From the NCBI RefSeq assembly GCF_004359215.1, contig NC_090622.1:1128518-1192517 (forward strand): DNA of 64,000 bases, written 5' to 3'. This DNA is from Bremia lactucae (Eukaryota > Oomycota > Peronosporomycetes > Peronosporales > Peronosporaceae). The translations under genes and the position numbers were made by a program. Below, in pieces: positions 43,161 through 51,808 of this stretch (the stretch's first letter is position 1; each line of letters begins with the position of its first letter). Below the pieces are notes generated by a model that saw nothing but the letters and a program-made list of their open reading frames with translations, had not been told where the DNA came from and did not search any database.

Positions 43161-43178
43161 CCTGGTAGCACTTTGTAG
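43161..43178 (+). promoter_or_regulatory. Primer binding site after LTR-b
   Basis: CCTGGTAGCACTTTGTAG adjoins the LTR end. This is the longest intact primer site in the window. Confidence 0.65.
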
Positions 43179-43210
43179 TCCGACCAAGGACCACGGTTCT
43201 ATCATCCAAC

Positions 43211-43340
43211 ATGGACATATTAGATGATAATGGAAATACGCATCACGCTTCGCGTGATAGCTGCTCCTTTCTAAGTGACATAGAAAGGAGTGCGGTCGAA
43301 CTCATTCGTTCGACCGTATGGAATGATACCATCTCGTTTT
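43211..43340 (+). pseudogene. gag N-terminal stub of an LTR-b element
   Basis: An ATG 50 bp after the LTR opens MDILDDNGNTHHASRDS and SDIERSAVELIRSTVWND, matching gag starts of Ty3-2 and Ty3-4. It breaks off near 43340, where sequence of an LTR-a element begins. Confidence 0.6.
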
Positions 43341-44385
43341 GACTCTTGGGAACCGATTGATACCCTACGTATTGACGTGCCCGGCTCGTTTGCTGCCTAT
43401 GAAACGGAGCACCAGCTGAGGCCTCTCCGTAAGTCTTAAATGGACTAGTAGAATTAGCGTTGTGAAAAGAAACAAAGCGTACAGTACCGCCCATGATGTA
43501 TTTCATACGCAAGTGGGCAAAATTAATTCGCTGCGACCGCTAGTTCATCGCATCGGAATGCGGATAAATGCGCCGCGTGAATTCCGCCTCGTATTGGTTG
43601 AGCGTTTTATTTGAGCGCAACACGACCGGGATCGGGAAAATACGCCCAAACAATTTTCCCTGAGCCTTTTATGATTTAAAGACGCCATAATATCGATGAG
43701 CGTCTAGAATTGCGCGCTCTAGGAGCGACGCTTTTGCCCCGTGTAAATGAGATCATTTAGATGGAGGAAGCATAAGTGATATGCCACCCGTCACATAGCC
43801 ACGTTCAAAACGACAGGCTTTTGACAACGACTGAGCACGTTCACGTGTCGTCTGCGAAGCTTTAGGATCAGATTTCTCTATGTCGGAACCATTATGGATA
43901 ATGGTCTGATCATAAGGCCTTGTGGTTTGACCCAGCGAAGAAGCGGCTGCGCCTTTATGGGTAGCGCTCTCATTAACCGTCGTTGCGCTAATCAGCGCAG
44001 ACGACGAGACAGCATTCGTGAATGTTGCTGTCTTCATGTTGTGAATCATAATAAAAGTTTGGATGGGCAATAATGCGCCATCATCCTTCCTCATGAGCTC
44101 GCTAACCGCATCAATTCTATGAGGCGACGGCAACGGTGTCGACTCATTGTAGTCGTCGACAATAAGCGACAGATCAACATCGTCACTGTTAAAGTAAGAT
44201 GAATCCTGAATCGCTATTAACGCGACAGCATCAGTAGCTGTCGGCGTTTCGACTAATGCATTAGACGCTACCGGCGTGCTAACACGGTGCGTGCGCTTAG
44301 TCTGATGTTGAGTGGGCGTCTTCGCAGACGACCCACCAACGCGACACCTTTTCGGTGACATCTTTGGCGCCGTGTATGTGAACAC
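43340..44385 (-). pseudogene. Antisense accessory ORF of an LTR-a element
   Basis: An ATG at 44385, 108 bp inside the 3' LTR-a (44494), opens 210 codons to 43753: a basic Thr/Ser-rich N-terminus (PKRCRVGGSSAKTPTQHQTK), an acidic patch (NSDDVDLSLIVDDYNES) and a Ser/Ala-rich middle. After two stops the same frame continues with KLFGRIFPIPVVLRSNKTLN and EAEFTRRIYPHSDAMN to about 43340. No known domain. It shows that LTR-a elements also have an antisense ORF at the 3' end, though its sequence is not clearly alignable with the LTR-b/LTR-c type. Confidence 0.55.
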
Positions 44386-44482
44386 ATGTCGCTAGGGTGA
44401 TTGAGTGAACTTGCGGCGCGTTAAGCAGCTCGGAGTTCCCTCTTCCTCTTTGACGATTTTTAAAATGTGAATTCGTTCTTAA

Positions 44483-44493
44483 AGAAGGGATGG
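44483..44493 (+). promoter_or_regulatory. Polypurine tract before LTR-a
   Basis: AGAAGGGATGG directly precedes the LTR start TGTGACGGGC, marking this LTR as the 3' LTR of a + strand element. Confidence 0.65.
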
Positions 44494-45036
44494 TGTGACG
44501 GGCTAAAATTGCTCTAATGTTTCAAAATTCCCCGTTACGTACACTTGGTGTACTTAAAAGAATGGTCAATTTCTTAAATAAAAAAAGTAATTAGACCCAC
44601 CACTCGGGTGTGTTTCACATTCGTGACCAACCCTTGTGTATACGATGCACATAGGTGCATTCACATTAGGAGGGATGACGGCTAGCGTCTTCCGTTACGC
44701 AAGGTAATCAGAATGATACGCTCGCAATATGTAATATTGTTATCTTATCCACAGAGATGACATTTTTGATTGGTTAAAATATGTACTTATATTTTATTCG
44801 ACTAAATATAAATCAGTCTGAAAACTACTTCCTACTTAGTAAGTGCGCACGAGGAGCCGGATTTTCGCTCCCGTGATGACACCATACTAGAGTACTTAGT
44901 GCGTCGGGTGAGGTCGCTAAGGCGCCCACCAGAACTACCTCACTGCACGCAAGAGAAGACGGTCGAACCGCTTCCTCGCTGTGCTAGTTTGTGCGTCTAA
45001 GTAGAGCGTGGCCGCATTAAGATGTGCCCGCCTACA
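44494..45036 (+). repeat. 3' LTR-a (543 bp, fullest copy)
   Basis: It starts TGTGACGGGCTAAAATTGC and ends GTGCCCGCCTACA. It matches 24153-24672 in reverse and the fragments at 1-340 and 8829-9167. Confidence 0.85.
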
Positions 45037-45039
45037 ACA

Positions 45040-45480
45040 ATCGTGTATAGTAACGATTAGCGGGGTTGGTTTAAACTTAGATCAACCGATCAATAGAGCT
45101 AAATGTGTTATTGCATCAGTAATATCAATTTTGGTATTATTGGAATCATTGGAGTTAAAATTGATCAAGATTTTAATTTTGTACTTTTTTGTTTATCTCC
45201 TCTTATAGGAAATACTTATTGTAATTCCTCTTATATGAAAATAGTACTTATGTAACGGAACACCTTATTACACTCATCGTGTATTGTAAAGATTTGCGGA
45301 GTTGATTTAAACTTAAATCAACCAATCAATCGACTAATGTCTTATTGCGTCATTATTAAAGATTTAATAAAATTGGGACTATTAAGTCCAAGTTTATAAA
45401 GATAAAAAAAAAAATTTGTACTTCTTTATTCATTTCCTCTCCTATGAAATAATATCATTTTTCTCTTATAAGAAATAATT
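45040..45480 (-). repeat. Two partial LTR-c copies in tandem
   Basis: 45040-45252 and 45275-45480 each resemble the first part of LTR-c read on the - strand (compare 60330-60508): GATCAACCxATCAAT, TTATTGCATCA, then CTCTTATxxGAAATA. Both end near a TGTAAC/TTACA-type terminus. They look like successive truncated insertions. Confidence 0.6.
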
Positions 45481-45853
45481 TTTATGTTAAGGCAAGCGAA
45501 AGAAAACTGTTGTAATGCATGCATAGAATCGCAGCGTACAAAGCCATTCATGAGCTACTTCTTGACATGCTGCGATCCCAATGCGATAAGTTGAAACACT
45601 AGATGCAATTCCCCATTCTATCCTTGATTCTGAAGACGGTTTATCACAAAAGGATGCGTTCGGTGCATGGCGCATCTCAAGATGCACAAGTCGCATGTTT
45701 TTGAAAGGGTCTCGAAAGAGCGATGTCACACTTTATATAATTGAATTCAGTTTAATCTGGTCGAACATGCATAAACGATACGACCCCTCATAATTAGCAG
45801 GTTTTCCAATGCGCTCCAAGACTTTTGGCTGCTAAAAGCTCCTCTCTCAACAC

Positions 45854-45869
45854 CTCATTTCGTTTCTCG
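45854..45869 (+). promoter_or_regulatory. Oomycete initiator-like core promoter of effector 2
   Basis: CTCATTTCGTTTCTCG, 18 bp before the ATG, resembles the TCAYTTYY initiator plus pyrimidine-rich flank known from oomycete genes. A pyrimidine-rich leader follows. Confidence 0.4.
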
Positions 45870-45886
45870 TTTCTCCGTCTCACCCC

Positions 45887-46438
45887 ATGCGCGTGCACGT
45901 AGTTCTTTTGTACTTGACTCTCTACGGGGTCATTACCACCCTCGCGCTTCATGCAAGTGACGAACTATCCCCGAACTCGCTTTCCAACCGCTTCCTTCGC
46001 GTTGACTCGACCGTCCACGAAATTGCCTCGTTCAAAGGCCCAAGCGACAGAAGCACCGAAGCGAGGTCTACGACGCCATTCCGCACGTTCTATCAGAACA
46101 CGCTGTATGGCTTTGCGAAATCGCTTCACCTGAAGCCCAAATGGACACTCTCTCTCTCGTATCTATTACGTGAACACGACGAGACGAATATGGTGCGAAG
46201 ATTTACCGAGTATTTAACCCATCACCACCAATTCAGTTTTAAAGTCAAGGAAAAACTTATAAAGAAACTCGTAAACAAACTACGACATCACCACGAATTG
46301 ACTAATTTAAAAGCAATCCTCCTAAAACTTCAAGACGAACCCAAATCAAGTGCAGCTGCCGCCTTACTATTACAAAGAATTCATCATATCGAAAATGGCC
46401 TCTTTCGCAAATTTTGGCACGTCATGAAAGAAATATAG
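45887..46438 (+). CDS. RxLR-type secreted effector candidate 2
   Basis: 183 aa from the ATG at 45887. A signal peptide (MRVHVVLLYLTLYGVITTLA) is followed by a short linker and RFLR at 35-38, the usual distance for RxLR effectors. A weak EER-like stretch (DRSTEAR) is at about 54-60. The C-terminal part is helical with clustered His and Lys and aligns with effector 1 (33298): FYQNTLY/VYQSMLY, NMVRRF/EMLRRW, NLKAILLKL/QLKAILEEL, ALLLQRI/NLLLDRM, FRKFWHVMKEI at the end. It is a compact single-exon gene, 150 bp before the Rab-GAP gene on the same strand. The C-terminal fold might be WY-like, but the diagnostic Trp/Tyr spacing is not clear. Host target is unknown. Confidence 0.8.
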   Translation: MRVHVVLLYLTLYGVITTLALHASDELSPNSLSNRFLRVDSTVHEIASFKGPSDRSTEARSTTPFRTFYQNTLYGFAKSLHLKPKWTLSLSYLLREHDETNMVRRFTEYLTHHHQFSFKVKEKLIKKLVNKLRHHHELTNLKAILLKLQDEPKSSAAAALLLQRIHHIENGLFRKFWHVMKEI

Positions 46439-46588
46439 TGTTTTTTTTGTATTTTTGAGTTTTTCGTTTCAACCAATCACAAGCTCTTTCTGAATTCCAT
46501 TTGCTCTCGAGCGACGATTGGCTGTCCCTTTTCCTTTGAAACGGCACTTGATTCGATAAAATTCAACACCGACACCTTTCACAAGATC

Positions 46589-49500
46589 ATGGGCGGCTTG
46601 GGCTTTAAGCAGCTCACACATGTCGAAATGCGGGGCTATTACCACGCCCAGCACGTCCCGGACGGCAAGCCTTTTCTCGCCTACGTCTTGCAAGTCCATA
46701 CGCTTACCTCACCATTCCTCATCTACCGTCGATACTCGCAAATTGCGTCACTTAGTGCCAAACTCCACTTCCAATCGTCCGTGGGATTACCACCCAAGTA
46801 CGCGCTTCAAGTGTTTCCATTAACTCAAGCGCAATTGCAGCAACGATATGACGGTCTTGCCCGATTCATGCAGGAACTTGTTACGTATCTCACTCAGCAA
46901 TACACTGATGGAAAACACCACGACACGCGCTCGAGTGCGGGACACGACATGCAAATGTTCACGGATTTTGTCTTGCATCATGAGAATCGACCCCCACGAC
47001 CTGTCAATAACAATGCATTGCCTACGTGGGCACAACCACCACCGCTTGACACAACGACAACGACGTGGGCCGATAATGAGAGTCTCTCAGAGAGTGATGA
47101 AGTCCTCGAACAACACATCCATAATAACGACAATAACGACGATGACACGTTTGTATCGACAAGCTTTGAAAACGAAGTCCTTCAAGTGGAAAGGAACGTG
47201 AGTGCCTTGTGGCATTGTATCCGTGCATACGTGCTTGCAACAACGACGTATTGGGAAGCAACGACGGCGGTCTTGACCGAGTACAAGCGATTTACCGAGA
47301 CGTCCTTGTATGCCCATGGAGACCAGAATATTGAGAAAGAAACGATTGATATTGTGGCAACGTGTGATACACTAGCACGTGCGTTGGCATCGTTTGCACC
47401 AACGCAAGCAAATTCCTGTTTTGAGCAAATACTCCGTCCACTGGAAACCCTCCGTCAAGACGTATTGCCGGACCTTCAAGAGACCTTCTGGACACGTCGT
47501 GACACTCTTACACCAAGTGTTCGTCGAATGCATCACGAGCGTGCAAATATAAACATTCAAGTCCGTCACAAGGTTCACGAAAGTCTTGATGCCTTTGTGG
47601 CATTGCAAACCGCGCACTTTCCAATAGAAAGTCCACACGGTACGGATACCGGTATGCCCGAACCGAGTGTACATCGTACCGGTTCTTTCGAGTCACTACC
47701 GGTTTCTCTTGTCCATGCCACACATCAAAATCTAGCAGAAACGGTCGAAACCCATGACGTGAAGAATACGTGTAAAGTGTATCTTTGGGGTCGTGTACCA
47801 AGCCAGGAGACACCATGCTCATTAATTGTACGTCCCCAATCCATAACAATTGAAACGGGACAGCCAATTGTCCAAGTGGCGTGTGGTGGCGAGCATCTCT
47901 TGTACCTCACGTCCACAGGAGATGTCTATAGCTACGGCGAGTCCGACGACACCACACTTAATACGTTCATCCAATCTCCCCCATCGTCTTCATCTCCACT
48001 TCCACTTCCCACCACCACCTTCTGTACACCGCGTCTGGTTCAAGCATTGGCACTGGAAAAAGCTCTTCATCAAACACGAATCGTCTCAATTGCGTGTGGC
48101 GCCCACCACTCGATTGCCATTACCCATACAGGTCAAGTTTTTACATGGGGACGTGGGGAAGATGGACGTCTTGGTCACGGCGATGTACGAGATCGAATCG
48201 TTCCTCGTAAAGTCATGACATTACTCAGTGAACGAGTCCTTGAAGCAAGTTGTGGCGGCGCACATACAGCCGTAGTAACAGCCGTCGGCACGGTGTATAC
48301 CTTTGGACGTGGACGTCATGGTCGTTTAGGCCTTGGAGACCTGAAATGGCGGGCAACACCGCACGAAATCCAGACATTTCCAGTTTGTACACGCATTTGT
48401 CGTGTCGTCTGTGGATGGAACTTTACTGCCGCTATTGACGATCAGGGTCGTGTGTTTACATGGGGCAAGACGGGAGAAGGACAGTGTGGGATTGGATACG
48501 TGACGGATGATCAAGTGGTGCCACGTGCGCTGGGAGGGCTTGACGATGGCGCGGTGGTGGATGTGGCGTGTGGGTATACACACACGCTTGCGGTGACGGT
48601 CACGGGGGTCGTGTATTCTTGGGGACTGGGCGAATACGGGCAACTTGGGACGGGAAATGTGTACCAACCCGTGCCATGTCGTGTACCAATGATGTGGCCG
48701 AGGAGTTGTCCTCGGTGGGATCCGGTGTATCGCGTGAATTGTGGGGCCTTTCACTCATTCGCAACGTCGAAAGCGCGGGTGGTGTTTGCGTGGGGATTAA
48801 ATGCCTATGGCGCATGTGGTCTGGGGGATACGTTAAATCGTGACACCCCTGAACGTGTTGATGCCTTTGCACCCGATTGCGATCGTGTCTTGGCGTGTGG
48901 CCACAAGTACACAGTAGCCATTGAGAGACCAAACGTGTTGGCAAGTTTAAACGACACGGCAACAACACCAGAGCCGGTGGTGCAAGAGGATATGCAAGAG
49001 AAAGAAGAAGAATTACGTCGTATCAAGAAATTATGGCGTACGCGTGTTTTACGAGGATGGGAAACGAATCGGGCGACGCCCTTGGCCCATGCATTGTGGC
49101 GGCAAGGCATTCCGCCTTCGATCCGCGCACAAGTGTGGCCCTTGGCCATTGGCAACAAGCTGAAAGTCACGCCCGAGATGTTTCACATTTACCGTCGACG
49201 GGCGGCTGCGTACAAGCGCACGATTGCTACGCCCTTGGACGGCGGACGCGAACACACGGTGGCGCTCATTGACACGGACTTGCCGCGGACGTTTCCGACG
49301 TTCAAGCTCTTTGATGCCAGTGGTCCGTATTATGCGTTTTTACAGGAACTCTTAGAAACGTATGCATGGTATCGTCCGGATTTAGGGTACATTCAAGGCA
49401 TGTCGTACTTAGCAGCAATGCTTTGTTTGCATATGCCACAGGACCGGTACTTGGCGTTCCAGTGCCTTGCGAACCTTTTAGTGAACGAGCACTTGTTTAC

Positions 49501-50098
49501 ATTCTACTTGCTGGATGTCGACCTTGCGCGTGTGTATTATACGCTCTTTGATGCGTTCTTGCAGACACGAAATGCGCGCTTGTTGACGCATTTTCGAGCC
49601 ATTGGGATCCATTCGTGCTCCATGTACTTGATGAATTGGCTTCAGACGCTTTTTTTACAAGTGCTACCCCTTGAGACCGCAGCAAGAGTGTTTGATAATT
49701 TCTTACTTGATGGCACGGTGTTTCTATTTCGTACAGCCATGGCAATTCATGAACTCTTGGCACCACAGTTGCTTGAAGCCGACATGGAAGGCGTGCTTCC
49801 GTTGCTGCAACATAATATTATGTTTCACGACACGTGGCATCAGCACGTATCCGAACAAGCACTATTTGCTACAATCGCAACAATTGCTGTTCCAAGCGAG
49901 ATCTATGCGGCCCTCGATCGGGTCGTGAATGACGTGTTCTTTTATGAAAAACGCTCCGAGTTGGACAGTGAAGGAAGCGCTCATTTGATGGCACTTGCGA
50001 GCGGGGGACAGAGTGTTGGCATTGGGCGCGTGAAGAACGAACGACGTCGGATGTACGCGATTAGCGACACGCTTAATGGCGTGCTCGGCGGCTTCTGA
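46589..50098 (+). CDS. PX-RCC1-TBC domain protein, putative Rab GTPase-activating protein
   Basis: 1,169 aa, one exon. Residues about 14-130 form a PX domain with the phosphoinositide-binding RRY motif (47-49). About 195-345 is a helical region. About 390-780 holds RCC1-type repeats (ACGAHHSIAITHTGQVFTWG, CGGAHTAVVTAVGTVYTFGR and four more), expected to form a seven-bladed propeller. About 840-1080 is a TBC domain with both catalytic fingers, Arg900 in IDTDLPR and Gln936 in YIQGMSY, so it should be an active Rab-GAP that ends Rab signalling on endosomal membranes selected by the PX domain. The Asn/Asp-rich stretch near 178-187 is a low-complexity linker. The C-terminal 80 residues are unassigned. 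The Rab substrate is unknown. The GC-rich third positions and lack of breaks mark it as an expressed host gene. Confidence 0.9.
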   Translation: MGGLGFKQLTHVEMRGYYHAQHVPDGKPFLAYVLQVHTLTSPFLIYRRYSQIASLSAKLHFQSSVGLPPKYALQVFPLTQAQLQQRYDGLARFMQELVTYLTQQYTDGKHHDTRSSAGHDMQMFTDFVLHHENRPPRPVNNNALPTWAQPPPLDTTTTTWADNESLSESDEVLEQHIHNNDNNDDDTFVSTSFENEVLQVERNVSALWHCIRAYVLATTTYWEATTAVLTEYKRFTETSLYAHGDQNIEKETIDIVATCDTLARALASFAPTQANSCFEQILRPLETLRQDVLPDLQETFWTRRDTLTPSVRRMHHERANINIQVRHKVHESLDAFVALQTAHFPIESPHGTDTGMPEPSVHRTGSFESLPVSLVHATHQNLAETVETHDVKNTCKVYLWGRVPSQETPCSLIVRPQSITIETGQPIVQVACGGEHLLYLTSTGDVYSYGESDDTTLNTFIQSPPSSSSPLPLPTTTFCTPRLVQALALEKALHQTRIVSIACGAHHSIAITHTGQVFTWGRGEDGRLGHGDVRDRIVPRKVMTLLSERVLEASCGGAHTAVVTAVGTVYTFGRGRHGRLGLGDLKWRATPHEIQTFPVCTRICRVVCGWNFTAAIDDQGRVFTWGKTGEGQCGIGYVTDDQVVPRALGGLDDGAVVDVACGYTHTLAVTVTGVVYSWGLGEYGQLGTGNVYQPVPCRVPMMWPRSCPRWDPVYRVNCGAFHSFATSKARVVFAWGLNAYGACGLGDTLNRDTPERVDAFAPDCDRVLACGHKYTVAIERPNVLASLNDTATTPEPVVQEDMQEKEEELRRIKKLWRTRVLRGWETNRATPLAHALWRQGIPPSIRAQVWPLAIGNKLKVTPEMFHIYRRRAAAYKRTIATPLDGGREHTVALIDTDLPRTFPTFKLFDASGPYYAFLQELLETYAWYRPDLGYIQGMSYLAAMLCLHMPQDRYLAFQCLANLLVNEHLFTFYLLDVDLARVYYTLFDAFLQTRNARLLTHFRAIGIHSCSMYLMNWLQTLFLQVLPLETAARVFDNFLLDGTVFLFRTAMAIHELLAPQLLEADMEGVLPLLQHNIMFHDTWHQHVSEQALFATIATIAVPSEIYAALDRVVNDVFFYEKRSELDSEGSAHLMALASGGQSVGIGRVKNERRRMYAISDTLNGVLGGF

Positions 50099-50685
50099 AC
50101 TCGCGTGTTTTTTTTCATGAGGTTACGAGGGTACATGTTTTTTAAATGACTTAATTATTTTAATAACGGTAAAAATGGGTTCAATTGACGAGTAAATGCT
50201 TTGATGGGTACAATTTTAATTTGTAAGAAAAACCTCAGCGGCAACTCCGACTGTTTATCGAACTTTAGGACACGCGAAAATGATGTGTGTACTGCCGAAA
50301 CCTACCGTCTTAAAGTAACCTTCTGAACACATCTCGGCCGCCATGTTCTCATTTTGCGACCGTTTTGTTTAATTTTTAAGCACCGAATCTTAACGCCCAC
50401 TTGCCTAAGACAGTACACAACAGGATGTCGTGTTAACGGAACACGACACGTCCTTGCTGTAACGACTCTAACAGACCGAAACCTGTTGCTGTAACCTCCT
50501 TTTATGAAACGGGAATGATCGTCCTCTGCGACAAGTCGGTCAATTCCTCACATACGGGTGATCAGCAGAAATTGCCATCCCAACCCGAAAAACACGGCAA
50601 CTTTTGTCAGTATAAATTGCAGATGAGTATTTATTTACAGCTATCTTTAAGAAAAATGGCATCTAAGCTACAACGCAAAGTCTTG
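50099..50685. other. Gene-free stretch between two convergent genes
   Basis: 3' flanks of the Rab-GAP gene and of the zinc-finger gene. A 71-codon frame at 50515-50730 has no family signature and overlaps the end of the zinc-finger gene. Confidence 0.4.
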
Positions 50686-51780
50686 TTAGACTTGCAGTTC
50701 AAACGCATCGCATGGGCTTCGTGTGACTAGAATATCGTCAAATTTGGTCATCCCCGTGCTACTTGTTTTGTTCGTGTGTTTTGTGGCCATCGTAAGACTA
50801 TAATGAAGGCGACAGAGACCTTTAATTTGCCCATTTTTGTTGCAATCCGGCAACCGACATAATCGTGCACCTCCATGCAATTTGCACAATCCTTTGGATT
50901 GGGCGGATTTTTGACACCCTATAATAGAACACCGTCGGCCACCTCCATGCGCGATACAGTGACCGCCACCTTGGTCACTAATTTCGCACCCGGGCGTTGT
51001 ACACCGTCGTCCACCGCCGTGGGCCTTGCATAATCCGCGGGACCGAATGCCTTTGGTACACCCAGGCATGCGGCAAATTCTTGATGCGGGTTTTTTCTTT
51101 TGCATGCGGGCCATTCGGCGGTAATTTCGACGCGTGGTTGGGGACGGAAACAAGAGAGACGGGGGATGGGCGTTATAATGTGTCGGTATGTTGCGTACTT
51201 TTGGGTCGGAAAGCATGGGAAAAAACACGGAAGTGGACCGCGTGGAATTTGTGTGCATGGAGAGCGGGGATCGAAGGGAGACGGTCATATTGGGGGAAAT
51301 GGACCCGAGCGAGGCCGAGGGGATACTCCCACGACGTTGTGAGGTCGCGAGTTGCGGAGTGGACGGAGCGGACGAGGATGCCACAATGGGACTTAAAAGC
51401 GCACTTGTGGCGGAGATGGGAAAGGAATGAAGGTCATTGGAATGATGGTGATTTGGGGGGTCTTGGGGACCTGGGGACATGATTTCTTGGAAGATTTCAT
51501 CGAGCATATCGTCGTCACTAAGGCCCAAAGGTGGTTGTCGAGGGGGTACGACGACGGGGTACGATGTAGTGGATAGATATGGGGGCGTGGTCGACGGGCG
51601 CGGGTCGGGATGAAAGAGCAGGAAGGCGTACTCGGCGTCATCGAGGGCGTTAGCGCGCCAGTCGGACATGGACATAATATACGGCCCGGGACGTGAAGAA
51701 GTGGCAATTGGCCGGCGGGAGTTAGAAATAGGGCAATTTGAAAGTGGCAATTTGTCTTGGTTGCGTTGTGGTCGATGCAT
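50686..51780 (-). CDS. Repeat zinc-finger protein (WRKY19-like CxxxxC..C..H type)
   Basis: 364 aa from an ATG at 51780. The N-terminal 230 residues are low-complexity, Pro/Ser-rich, with an acidic patch (SDDDMLDEIFQEIM). Residues about 233-328 contain four tandem units of about 25 aa of the form CxxxGCxKxxxxxGLCxxHGGG (CRMPGCTKGIRSRGLCKAHG first, CRLPDCNKNGQIKGLCRLHY last). Such Cys/His units are widespread in oomycetes and annotated as WRKY19-like zinc fingers, with a presumed but untested role in nucleic acid or protein binding. An AT-rich TATA-like stretch at about 51790-51808 is too close to 51780 for a start there, so translation may begin at Met36 (51675, MSMSDWRANALDDAEY), which opens the better conserved-looking part. 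Confidence 0.75.
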   Translation of the reverse strand: MHRPQRNQDKLPLSNCPISNSRRPIATSSRPGPYIMSMSDWRANALDDAEYAFLLFHPDPRPSTTPPYLSTTSYPVVVPPRQPPLGLSDDDMLDEIFQEIMSPGPQDPPNHHHSNDLHSFPISATSALLSPIVASSSAPSTPQLATSQRRGSIPSASLGSISPNMTVSLRSPLSMHTNSTRSTSVFFPMLSDPKVRNIPTHYNAHPPSLLFPSPTTRRNYRRMARMQKKKPASRICRMPGCTKGIRSRGLCKAHGGGRRCTTPGCEISDQGGGHCIAHGGGRRCSIIGCQKSAQSKGLCKLHGGARLCRLPDCNKNGQIKGLCRLHYSLTMATKHTNKTSSTGMTKFDDILVTRSPCDAFELQV

Positions 51781-51786
51781 TCGTTT

Positions 51787-51808
51787 AGAAATATATAAAT
51801 ATATATTT
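51787..51808 (-). promoter_or_regulatory. TATA-like AT-rich stretch upstream of the zinc-finger gene
   Basis: On the - strand it reads AAAATATATATTTATATATT, 7 to 28 bp before the first ATG. Most oomycete promoters lack a TATA box, so this is only a possible promoter element. Confidence 0.3.

Noticed and set aside
33298..46438. WY-domain assignment for the two effectors
   Set aside because: Both C-terminal parts are helical with scattered Trp and Tyr, but the diagnostic spacing is not clear by eye; left as a possibility only.
48326..48968. Long reverse frames (120-142 codons) opposite the RCC1 region
   Set aside because: They are shadows of a GC-rich coding gene, rich in His, Arg and Pro and without a family match. 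Unlike the retroelement antisense frames, no second copy exists to support them.
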